From positions 44,222,150-44,286,149 of the forward strand of contig CM051514.1 in the NCBI GenBank assembly GCA_028015205.1: a stretch of DNA of 64,000 nt, in the 5' to 3' direction. The translations under genes and the position numbers were made by a program. Each line of letters begins with the position of its first letter. Within the stretch, counting starts at the first letter, position 1. Below are positions 54,601 to 64,000 of the stretch, piece by piece. Source of the stretch: Mytilisepta virgata. Its lineage: Eukaryota; Mollusca; Bivalvia; Mytilida; Mytilidae. The notes below the pieces were generated by a model. The model made no database searches. It saw nothing but the letters and a program-made list of their open reading frames with translations, and was not told where the DNA came from.

Positions 54601-56671
54601 TCCAATACCTGATGCACCTGCCGACGCAGCTGCCGATGCACCTGCGAATGCACCTGTAAAAATAAAGATACTAAACTTTTTTCAAATATACAACTGAACT
54701 CATTTATAACATTTATAATTCAGGAATGCCACTACAAAGTGGCACTCATAAACTGATCACTAATGTTTTTTACATGTTCAGTGAAATCTAATGATTTGAA
54801 AAAGGACATCGCTAAGATATTTTCTACAAGGAAATGAATATAATAATCACGCCCAAGAATAGGGCAACACGACATACACAGTTTATGGTTACAAATACAA
54901 ATCAGTAAACATTTACAAAGGTGAGACATCTTTGTGACTCAAATGTTGCCTTTAAAGTCGCTATTGGAAAAAAGTGTATAAATAAATAATTAAAATAAAA
55001 ACATTCAAAATACATGTAGCACAGACGATGGTTTTGTTCATAGTTTAAAATGATCACAAATATCATTGCTTCTCAGATGAATGGTGTTAAATGGATCGAG
55101 ACATGGTGAATCCATTATTTCTTAGAATGTATATAACCCCCTCCCTTTTTAATTTCTTTTTATCAACATTCAAATAACAAAGCATAAAAGTTTAATCATA
55201 GAGAAATAGAAAACAATAAATGAACAAGTTCAAGCAGATTTCTTAATATTTAGTATTATGTCCCCCAAAACTTAACACCTAAAATGTAGTGTACAACGTT
55301 ATGGAGCATCTTCAGGCATGAAATACCCTGATTGTAAGCCTCACAGCCACTTACAAGTATATATCTCTATCTTGAACATGAAAACTAATACATGTTCCCA
55401 TATACTACAAAAAACCAGATGTCGCGATTGTAAACGATTGATATTAGATATCACGGTTGATAATAACAACGACATGTTTCGATTGTCATGCAAATATAAA
55501 AACATATCGCTGTGCACCCCATTGATCAATAGTTATCGTGGTTTTAGTATCAACCACTAGTGTCGCGATTTTCATAGAAATGTGAAATATAAAAACCACC
55601 AAACATTACACTGTAAACCATTTATCAATAGTTATCATGTTTGTAAAATAAAGAGAAAATACTAAAAAAATGGATGTTCCGATAGTGTAAAGTTCTGAAA
55701 GTACCAGACTTCCATTTTGCAATAAAATCCATTTGCCTGTAGTCGTTAGACATCGCAATTATAACCTAAATATCAAAGCTATTAAGCATAAATTATCGCG
55801 ATTATATATAGAAATACCTACCACTTGAAACCTTGATTGTACAGTCACAGTCTTGATCACTGAATCCAGTACCAATTGCACACCACATACTTTTCCATCC
55901 TGCACCAGGAACAAATTGTTCATATTTTCTAATATCTCCATTAACTTTCCGTAGATTATTCGAACAACCAGCTGTTTTTGTATATAAATAATAATGTATT
56001 AATAAGATTATGTTGTTAATAATAACAATGATAATTTAATAATTATAATAATAACGATAAAAACACCTACAAAGTATATCCATATATAAATACATTGTGT
56101 TTATATCTGAATTATTGCATATGAATTATAGACTTAAGTTAGCTATTGAATAACGTGTTACTAATTAATTTCAATATATTGTCATTGATAATGTTTTTTT
56201 AATAATATCATTTATGCAGTCTTTTGTAAAATGATATTGTTTTTTTTTTCTTAAAATTGTTTCATTGGTTTTTAAATTTCTTATCAATTTTAGTTAGAAC
56301 ATTTTCGTTGCAAAAAAAAAATGCAAATTGATTGACTTTTCTTGGAAAAATCAAGGTTATTAAAAAAAAATATTATGAGTATAGAGTTATGAATTAAAGT
56401 TAAAACTGGTACTGGGACTTCGGTGGCCGAGTGGTCTGGGTAGTTCGTCAAGACTACTACTAGGCTGTCAACACTGAGATTGTGAGTTCGAATCTCATCT
56501 TCTCTACATGTAATGCGGTTTTCCCCACCAATAAAAACTGCCCGCCGCGAAATAGCTAAATGTGCTGAAAATGGCGTAAAACCCCAAGTAAAGCAAAAAA
56601 TAAAAATGGTACTTACAATGAGACGACGGGACTAAGGAACCCAGACAGAGTAATGGGAGAAGCCAATTCAT
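51607..56671 (-). CDS. Secreted silk-like Gly/Ala-rich shell-matrix protein (MSI60-like), 1083 aa
   Basis: Coding exons: 56671-56617, 55971-55822 and 54653-51607, all introns GT-AG in phase 1. The 3 kb exon has no ATG at its open start, and the splice model supplies one. Residues 1-18 (MNWLLPLLCLGSLVPSSH) are a signal peptide. Residues 19-69, with C21, C49, C60, C62 and FVPGAGWKSMWCAIGTGF, resemble a reduced chitin-binding (ChtBD2-type) motif. The remainder is silk: Gly-rich segments with GLGG repeats, a poly-Gly run (about 205-230), roughly twelve poly-Ala blocks of 8-13, an acidic Ser/Asp tract (about 232-255) and a long one (about 664-744). The C-terminus is VNLYFKDYKTDDTRVVEEVS. Poly-Ala and Gly-rich blocks with Asp tracts match the pearl-oyster framework protein MSI60. 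Expected role: insoluble chitin-silk scaffold of the shell, secreted by mantle. A byssal or other silk is the alternative. Confidence 0.85.
52627..52872 (-). other. Long Asp/Ser acidic tract within the silk-like protein
   Basis: Residues about 664-744 are almost entirely D, S, G, N, T and E, beginning GGDCDDDSDSGSDSDNDND and ending DDGDS before FRAAAKLIIQLL. Such tracts in shell and dentin proteins bind calcium and can be phosphorylated on Ser. It divides the Ala/Gly domain into two parts. Confidence 0.75.
54172..54246 (-). repeat. Trinucleotide (GGT)n run coding poly-Gly
   Basis: On the + strand an uninterrupted run of CCA/ACC triplets, flanked by CCG and CCT triplets, encodes about 25 consecutive Gly. 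The purity of the triplet suggests replication slippage, so allele lengths probably vary. Confidence 0.8.
56402..56613 (+). mobile_element. tRNA-derived SINE next to the signal-exon splice donor
   Basis: Body 56414-56601: GGTGGCCGAGTGGTCTGGG (A box region), GTGAGTTCGAATCTCAT (B box), then CCCACCAATAAAAACTGCC, CGCCGCGAAATAGC and GGCGTAAAACCCC. Same family as the SINE at 40868. Flanking 12 bp direct repeats AAAACTGGTACT / AAAAATGGTACT (56402-56413 and 56602-56613, one mismatch). The right repeat overlaps the donor hexamer of the silk gene, which reads GTAAGT on the minus strand at 56616-56611. Confidence 0.85.
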
Positions 56672-56985
56672 AATGGCACCTCTTCACTGAAACCTCTGGA
56701 AAAAAAACATGGGATGATTTAAAATCAAATTTCGTTTACAAAACAATTAAACTAAAGCTTAATTCAATTTGGAAATACAAGTTCTTCTTCTTTCAATTTG
56801 ATATAGTGACGTAAAAAATAAGTTTCCGATGGATTTCTTTAAATTTCACCCTTGAATGAATTTCCGACAAAGAGACTGTAGCATTTTGTCTTTGTGTTAT
56901 TGATTGATATTTAACATTTATTTTAGCAAAAACATTAAATACATAAGGGATTTCTACAGGGGTGTAGAAAAAAAAATCGACTTAC

Positions 56986-57028
56986 TATGTCTCTGCGAAA
57001 CAAGGTACGAAATAGATCCTGGCTAATG
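56986..57028 (-). other. Predicted 5' UTR exon of the silk-like gene
   Basis: About 30 bp downstream of a TATA box the minus strand runs to CAGAGACATA|GTAAGT, a good donor at 56985. The matching acceptor TTTTTTTTCCAG|AGG lies at 56696, 24 bp before the ATG at 56671. The exact start is inferred from the usual TATA spacing. Confidence 0.6.
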
Positions 57029-57052
57029 CGGACTTTCCAGCTTAACTTCGGA

Positions 57053-57059
57053 TTTTATA
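57053..57059 (-). promoter_or_regulatory. TATA box of the silk-like gene
   Basis: TATAAAA on the minus strand (context CACTATAAAATCCG), placed about 30 bp before the predicted non-coding first exon. A sharp TATA promoter suits a highly expressed secretory-tissue gene. Confidence 0.6.
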
Positions 57060-57741
57060 GTGACAACGCCTTATCCTGTCAAATTTAACCACGTCAGTGA
57101 CCAAGGTGCATGTCAAAACTCCACCTTAGCGTACATTTTTATAACAAAAGACAACGAGAATTTGATTAATTGCGTCCTTTATCACTTCTAATTATTATTT
57201 CTAATTATGAAATTTAATTATTTTCACATAGTAATTTGTCTTGTAATTAAATACTGAAATGCAGCTTAAAATTAATTTTACAATGCTTACTGTCTTCCCC
57301 AAACATGTACAAGGTCATTTTATAGAAATGACAGTAATTTGAAAACAAAACAGTAAATGGAATACAAATTAAAGAAAAATCTTCTCACATGAACATATAC
57401 AGTAGTTATGTCATTAGTGAAGGGATTTCTTCCTTGTTGTCGATATTGGGAATACATACTTACTATCTTGGTATGAGGAGAATAGTAAGTTAATTGTCCC
57501 CGAGATACCAACTATTGTCCCAAGGCCCGAATATGCAGTCAATAAGTGTTTTATTATACCGAAAGACAATATACTGGTGAATAGTTTCCAGTACTATTCA
57601 CCGGTCACTATTTACCGGTCATGAAACAAAATCATTGAACAACTGTCAGTCAACCAAGCCCGGAAAAGGGATGGAGGGGTACTTTTCAGTCCTGAACAGG
57701 TTCCGGATTAAAAACTTTAATCTGCACACATATACCAGTTA

Positions 57742-58295
57742 GGGGTGAGATCAAAAGTTCAATGTAGGATAAAAAACTTAATTCAAATAGTTTGGGGTGG
57801 GGGGGAGTAAAAATCGCTGCAAGTTTTGTTATCCGACATCGATTTATAGATTGAAAAATTCGGATTCAAGTTCGGCCTTAACATATGTTTGGACTTTTAA
57901 AGCAAATAAAAGCCATCTAATCGTACCGAAAAGCAAATTTTTTGCCGAGGGTATTGGGGCGAAATCAATCATAGTATCTATGTCGTTCAAAAACAGTTTA
58001 TCGATCGTGAATTTTGAATATGTATAAAATAATTTAACATTGACTTTTTATGCATTCTAAAAATACACATCACTTTTTTCCAATATTTTTAAAAGTAAGT
58101 CAATATACAGAACAAACATACATTTTTGAGGAAAAACAGGACCCATGATACACAAAGTATACTCTCAAAGCATGTCCCCATATTGGTCAATCAATTTTTC
58201 CCAAGTTAAGTTAAGAAGGGGGGGGGGGGGGGGTCAGTGAAAAAACTATGTAAATTAAGTTTTTTTATCCTACATTGAACTTTTGATCTCGTCCC
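57742..58295. mobile_element. PIF/Harbinger-type MITE with TTA target duplication
   Basis: The left end GGGGTGAGATCAAAAGTTCA and the right end (reverse complement GGGACGAGATCAAAAGTTCA) form ~50 bp terminal repeats that continue through ATGTAGGATAAAAAACTTAA. TTA precedes the left end (57739-57741) and follows the right end (58296-58298), the 3 bp TWA duplication typical of Harbinger. G runs sit inside the left end (57793) and before the right arm (about 58218). No transposase; the 76-aa frame at 57797 is not recognised. Confidence 0.7.
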
Positions 58296-58379
58296 TTATC
58301 CGGTGCTCTTTGCAGGAAAATATTTAGTAGAATCAAGTGTTGCTACACAGAAATAGTACTACTTAGAATGCGTATTTGT

Positions 58380-58980
58380 ATAATGGTTGGCCATGTCAAT
58401 TGACCATGAAAGTGGGGTCACGCAGACGTTACACCTACCACGTTGAATCCAATGCATATACACACCAAATTGTTTGAACTTAATATTGAGAAAAATATTG
58501 ACGCAAGTCACTGGACCGTGAAAATGAGGCCAAAATCAAGTAACACCTGCCAGAGTGACATGTCCACCTTCCAGTGTATCGATACGCCCACAAAATAGAA
58601 TTGACAAATCCCTTATAGTTACTGAGGAACTGACCTAATCACGAAAATTTTACACAAATTTATCAAAGTGAGTCAAAGGTGAAATTGATGTCAATGTCAA
58701 GTGATACCTGTCAGACATGTACACCTTCCTCTGTGTCTACACACCAAATATTGTTTATCTATCCCTTATAGTTATTGAGAAGCAATGTCTTTAAAGTCAC
58801 ATAACCATGAAAACTAGGTCAAGGTGAAGTGATACCGGGTAGACTGACATGTGCATCTTTCAATATTTGTGCACAGATAATGTAGTTAAACATATACTTA
58901 TAGACCCTGAAGGACCTCATCACGAAAAATATGACACAAATTTATCAAAGCCAATCAACTGTAAAATTGAGGTTCTACAA
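58380..58980 (+). repeat. Degenerate ~140 bp repeats
   Basis: About four copies marked by ACCATGAAA.T..GGTCA, GTGATACCTG.CAGA..GACATGT, CACCTTCC and TATAGTTA.TGAG. They run directly into the LINE fragment at 58985. Confidence 0.5.
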
Positions 58981-58984
58981 ATGA

Positions 58985-59266
58985 ATGGTTGAGTTTAAGC
59001 TCTATAATTCAAATATTGAAACTGTAGAGTCATATTCGTACTTGGAACCCGCTTTTAATTATAACGGAAAATTCACACTTGCAAAGAAAAGATTGACAGA
59101 GAAGTCACAAAAAGCACCGTTTTCACTTTATAGAAAAATTAGAAATATTAATATTCCAGTTGATTTGCAATTAAAACTATTTGGCTCTTTACTTTTGTAT
59201 TCGTGTGAAATATGGGGGTATGAAAATACTTCTATTATTGAACCAGAAATCTATGATCCCGACTAA
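58985..59266 (+). pseudogene. Fragment of a non-LTR (LINE) reverse transcriptase, C-terminal part
   Basis: A 93-aa open fragment with the pattern found near the end of LINE ORF2 proteins after the RT domain: IETVESYSYLEPAFNYNGKF (usually YLG..FN..G.F), a block of basic and Ala residues, SLYRKIRNINIPVDLQLKLF, and YSCEIWGYENTSIIE (usually YG.E.WG). Upstream RT motifs are absent, so it is a 5'-truncated relic. The Glu in YLEPAF in place of Gly also suggests decay. Confidence 0.7.
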
Positions 59267-60060
59267 TTTTGATGTGTGGCTGTGTAGCTCCCCGAGATGC
59301 ACCCTTACAGCAAGTAATAAGATAGTAAGTCGTTTGATATCGGAGAATTGAAACTTAACCAAGGCAATGAAGCGCAATAAGTAGGTCAGAGTGACCTAAT
59401 TTTGAAAGGAAGCAGCGTCCCTGCACCAAGTAATATGACTGTATGTCCCTTGGTATCAGAGAACTGAACTCGGACGTAAAACTTAACCTAAGTCGATGAA
59501 GCACGATAAGTAAATCAGAGGGACCTAATTTTGGTGGGAGGCTTTGTTACTCCCCGAGATGCATCCTCACAACAAGTAATATGACTAGGTCCCCTGGTAT
59601 CGGAGAACTGACGTAAAACTTAACCTAAGTCAAAGAGGCGCGATAGGTAGTCCAGAGTGACCTAATTTTGGGTTGAGGCTGTGTGCACCTCACACCAAGT
59701 AGTATGATTGTAGGTCCATTGATATCGGAGAACTGAATTCGGACGTAAAACTTAACCTAAGTCAATGAAGTGCGATTAGTAGGTCAGAGTGACCTAATTT
59801 TGGTGGGATGCTGTGTTATTCCCCGAGCAACATCCTAACAACAATTAATATGATTTGTAGGTCTCTTGTTATGGGAGAATTTAACTCGAACGTAAAACTT
59901 AACCTTAGGCAATTAAGCACGATAAAGTAGGTCAGAGTGACCTAATTTTGGTGGACTGTGTTACTCCCCGAGTTGCACCCTCACACCAATTAATATGATT
60001 GTAGGTCACTTTGTATGTTGAAACTGATTTTTGACATAAAACTTAAAAGCCATTCAGCCG
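59262..60060 (+). repeat. ~140 bp tandem repeats after the LINE fragment
   Basis: Five to six copies marked by GAGTGACCTAATTTTGGTGG, TTACTCCCCGAGATGCA, CAAGTAATATGA, TATCGGAGAACTGAA and GACGTAAAACTTAACCTAAG. The array starts where the RT fragment stops, so it may be the 3' part of the same element or a nested one. Confidence 0.65.
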
Positions 60061-61020
60061 TGTAATATGAGTCATGTGACCTTCATCTTATGGTCGGTCT
60101 CTTCAACGTGCGCCTGTACACAAAAATATATGACCCTATGTCAACTAGTAACTGAGAAATGACTGTGGACGCGCACGCGTACGCGGACACGGACGTCGAC
60201 GCCAGTGGTACTCCATTAGTCTCCCTCACCTTGGTTAATGCGAAGTAAAAATTGCATCTACAGTTTCTTAGGAATATCCTCTCCGTTAGGTCCAATATAT
60301 CAAATTATATGGTGTACGGGGAAACTGGGGTTCCCCCTTGATATACAAATTAAAACTAGAATGCTGAATTTTTGGTCTTCATTATTATTGAGTAATGATT
60401 GGCTCTTGTTGCAGTCAATAACAGAGGTTTTACACGAAAATATACTACATAAATAACATATTTCTCAGAGTTCGACGGAGTATATTTGTAACCCCGAGAA
60501 AACATTGTCAACCGAGGCGAAGTTCTGTTCATACCTGGCAAATGGATCAATAAAAATAATCATATTTATGAATTTGGAATCTGAAGAACCTATGAAATCA
60601 TGTTGAATATTCACTTATTTTCCTGAATTACTTATCACTTATGATTTCTTTGTGACTTCTGCCACAAGATCAGTGTCATTGACATTTGCACTTCTATTTA
60701 TATGGTAAATTCTATCAATGTGTCTAAGGTGTATATGAATATAAAAAAATGACAAACATGTATTGATAATGTGACTACTCCAGTATCAATAGCTTTAGTT
60801 TTAAAGAAATTTTCCACTAATAAAAAGTTTTTTTTTTTTTATTTCATTGTAAAGCTATAATATATATAGAAAAGTTAACTTGACAATTTTGTTCGTACAT
60901 GGATATGATATGTGTGCATGAATTATGTACATACATGCTCATGTCATGTAAATAAAGTTTAATTGTTTGATTAAATAAAAATTCTTTAAAATTTCTACTT
61001 GTTAAAAACAACAATTGTAT
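60061..61020. other. Intergenic region, nothing recognisable
   Basis: AT-rich sequence. A GACGCGCACGCGTACGCGG-type GC-rich word at about 60166 resembles the variable GTCCGTCC tracts of nearby repeat elements. No gene. Confidence 0.3.
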
Positions 61021-61024
61021 AAGT

Positions 61025-61160
61025 TATCTACGTTCGTATCCGTAGATATGGAGCTTTGTTACACCGTGAAGTACTCTAGTACACCCTGAAGGCGAAGCAC
61101 AAGAGGACAGAAGGGTGTTAAAATCGCCATATACATGTATGCGGATACGAACGTAGATGA
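61025..61160. mobile_element. Hairpin MITE
   Basis: ATCTACGTTCGTATCCG at the left end is mirrored exactly by CGGATACGAACGTAGAT at the right end, and ATATGG by CCATAT. The centre contains CCTGAAGGCGAAGCACAAG. About 136 bp. Confidence 0.7.
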
Positions 61161-62955
61161 CGGTTTTATCTCTAATATTAGTATCTTTGGATTGTTATTT
61201 TGAAACTCCTCGGATAATGCCTCTGCTGGTGGACCCTGATCCCCGAGGGTATTCGCCAACCCAGTCGTCAGACTTGTCTGACATGATTATTCATTGATTT
61301 GTTACAGAAATTACCAGTATTTAGCAAAATTCAAATATAATAGAAATACTAAGGGTTCATTCCTTGTATTGCACATGGTAGATCTCCTTAGCTGAAATTT
61401 GGCTTCCTATTTTGGTATTTTTGGTTGAGTACTTCTTGTTTAATATAAGTTTGGTTTTTGGTCTTCCAAATGTTTCGGTTTAAATGCTGCTGATGAGAGG
61501 TAACACCTTGAAATGTGTCGTATACAGCATAGTATAAATTTACTATATCTAATATTAGTATCTTTGGATTGTTATTTATCCCCTGTTTCAGCCTTAATCT
61601 GTCGATTTTTTTTTTAAAATCCAGACACAACATATATATAAAGTTGTTAAAGCAATGTTTTCTGATTATAGAAAAAAGTTAAAATGAAATAAGTCAATTT
61701 GCATACTTTTTACCAGGTGTAGGGTACTACCTTTCGTAGACCTCTACAGGTATCTGAATATAAGACGTTTTCATTGTCATATTAACGGAAATCGTAGAAA
61801 TCATATTTGCCGTTTAACGTCTCGAGCGCCACGTCATAATAATAATTCCCGGGGTAATGGTTAGCAACGTCCGGGTATATGGGTTATCATAGGTTGGTCC
61901 CCGCCGTAATATTCAGTATGAGCTCCGTCATATACAAATATAACGGTCGGTATCAGCTAACGTTTGACCTTGCCCTTTCAGAGGACTGGTTCCCAACTAT
62001 TAATTTGACAGCTGTGGTGTCAGTCTATATAGCGTCGTTTGTTTTTATCCGTGATAGCCTAGATTACGAAATGGGTTTATATACTGACATATACTACACT
62101 GTACAGTATTGAAAGAAAAAATGAATATTCTATTATCCGTGTAACGAGAAATTGCGATAAATCAAGGAATTTATTTATACAGAAGTATAAATTTTGCCCT
62201 GTCGAAACACAAATTCTGAAATTAGCCAAAATAAAATAAATATTTTCCCACCTGTTTCCAGTGTACGCTTATCATGCTTATGTTTATTTCAATACAATGA
62301 CGTTTTTGTGTTTCTGGTAAAAGACAATATATAAATCATTTGACAAGTTCCACAGAATACTTATTCAAAAACAGAAAAACTTTAGTAATTTTTTCTCGTT
62401 TTTTGTGGGTAGGGGATGCTTCTTGGTGAAACAAATAGACTAAAGTAATGAATATCTATCACAGAAAAACTTGTCATGATACCAATTTTGTTAGTTTGAA
62501 CAGAACTGAAAATTAATTTAGCACAAACACATTTTCAATAAATGGTTATGGAAACAGGTATAATCAGAAAAAGTCACAAAATTGATATTTAGTTGTTTGG
62601 ATTTTTGGATGGCAAAATCAGTGCGAGGGAATTTTTTTCGGGCAAAGATCAAATTTACATGCTGCACACATTTTTACGTGGTTGGTTTGACCTGGCCATG
62701 GAACACAAAAAAGATATGGGGAAAAAAAGACACAATTATAATTTGTTTTATATTTATTTATAAATCGAGGATTTAAAATATAATTTTCCATCTACATTAA
62801 AGTGAAACTAGAGATCGTGTGTCCTGCATATAGAATTCGGATCAATTGTTTTGAGAATATTAAAAATATATGAATATATCCTGGTTACATTAACTTTTTA
62901 CTCCATTTAAAATAATTAATCCACAGTACTAAATTATGATTTTGAAAATACTGAA
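61161..62955. other. Intergenic region with a short direct duplication
   Basis: CTAATATTAGTATCTTTGGA followed by TTGTTATTT occurs at about 61174 and again at 61551. No gene is recognisable; the 77-aa frame at 61879-62112 has no family features. Confidence 0.35.
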
Positions 62956-63760
62956 ATGCTAAAATTTAATGGAGTAACTCCAGCATGAAATGTAGGTCAA
63001 TTGGACTTATATGTTCGGCTAAGTGATCTTGATCAAAACTAAAGAAGATTATTGTAGTTGTAAAATATCATTTATGTATCATCACATTCTTTTTAAGAAA
63101 TAGATTAAAATGCAACAATCTAATTACCGGTACATTACCTCCACGGCCAAATGTAGGTCATAATGAAAAATATATATATATAGCTTGGCTATGTTGTACT
63201 ATATTAGATTGCTGTAATTATGTAATTATGAAATATCATTAATACATGGTTGGAACGTTAATATTACACCCAAATGCAAAATTTTAATTCAAGCTTAAAA
63301 TGTAGGTCACTGCCATTCAAATGTTCTGCTATGCTATATAAGGCAAAAATAGTTTTGTATTATCATCAGTATACTTCCATAGGATCTTTAAAAATATAAA
63401 TAAATGCAAAAACTACCAAAGTCACTCAAGCATAACATAAAGGTCATGGTCACTCAGATGCTGCTGAGCTGTGTTGTACTACATAAGATGATTGTAGGTG
63501 TAAAATATCATTAATATACTACCATAGGATCTGTAAAAATAAACCTAGTTTTGCCAAAATCACTCAAGCATAAATATAGGTCATTTTGACTCAAATGTTG
63601 CTTAATTTAGTTGTTCTATATAAAATGACTGCATACATGTAGGTATAATTTAATTAATATTTCTCGGTAGGGTTTCTGGGGAATAGACCTAAATGTATGA
63701 ACTCATGCACGAAATGTGGGTCATAATGTTGTAGAAATGCATAATCTTACGTACAACTAT
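62956..63760 (+). repeat. ~130-150 bp degenerate tandem repeats
   Basis: About six copies marked by AGCATGAAATGTAGGTCA or CAAGCATAAATATAGGTCA, then TCAAATGTT, GATTGTAGGTGTAAAATAT and CATTAATATACTACCATAGG. The array runs almost to the window end; 63761-64000 shows nothing recognisable. Confidence 0.55.
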
Positions 63761-64000
63761 TATTGCAGTGAAGTATAATTGATATAACACCATGGATTTC
63801 TAATATATGAAACAAAAGGAAAAAGTTTATCAGAGCCACTCAATGGCTTAAAAAGGGTAAGGTTCAAGATGACTGCTATTAATATATGACTAGCCCCTAT
63901 TATTACTAATTGTAAGATGTCTTCAACCTAAAAAAACAATCAATTTAATGGATGCCTACAAACAAAATTAGAATAGATGTTTGTATAACAATTATTCAGT

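Noticed and set aside
53709..54659. Plus-strand 316-aa frame rich in His, Leu and Gln
   Set aside because: Another antisense frame over the same silk exon, generated by (CCA)n triplets read as CAC.

Overview
The window is eukaryotic, AT-rich and almost certainly from a bivalve mollusc, most likely a mussel (Mytilus-like). The reasons are a silk-like shell-matrix gene, tRNA-derived SINEs with a bivalve-type 3' end, many pearl/HINE-like elements carrying ~165 bp tandem repeats, and genes with GT-AG introns whose proteins look metazoan. I had no searches, so the species assignment is inference. Most of the window is transposon-derived; I could reconstruct four protein genes.

Left part (1-13.1 kb): after a repeat-rich flank lies a 10.9 kb element (about 2154-13069). 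Its ends share CACTGTAAAAA as inverted repeats, and its subterminal regions are full of permutations of GTGTTTA/AAACATG. This is the layout of a CACTA (EnSpm) DNA transposon. It carries two genes on the + strand: an intact 819-aa Tnp2-like transposase with two N-terminal C2H2 zinc fingers (3619-6078), and a seven-exon gene (7380-12353) for a 524-aa protein whose first 76 residues form a CIDE-N domain, the homodimerisation/heterodimerisation fold of the apoptotic nuclease DFF40/CAD and its inhibitor. A CIDE-N protein as a transposon passenger or partner is the most unusual thing here.

Middle part (13-36 kb): no convincing host gene. It holds a tRNA-like fragment, several hairpin MITEs, four elements of a Helentron/HINE-like family (17.0, 19.0, 26.2 and 31.1 kb), one of which has a four-monomer higher-order repeat, a nested 1.35 kb non-autonomous Helitron, and an unrelated ~160 bp tandem array.

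Right-centre (36.2-47.1 kb): the + strand holds most of a conserved host gene, a homologue of human C7orf25 (UPF0415 family). It has five visible exons and long introns stuffed with a SINE, MITEs and an odd 582 bp element made of CACGTG-like palindromes. The first exon was not found.

Right part (51.6-57.1 kb, - strand): a complete four-exon gene with TATA box, 5' UTR exon, signal-peptide exon, a small cysteine-containing exon resembling a chitin-binding motif, and a 3 kb exon coding Gly/Ala-rich silk with about a dozen poly-Ala blocks and a long Asp/Ser tract. The deduced protein is 1083 aa and is best explained as an MSI60-like insoluble shell framework protein. A SINE sits at the very edge of the signal exon. 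Beyond it come a Harbinger-type MITE, a dead LINE reverse-transcriptase fragment, and several tandem-repeat arrays.
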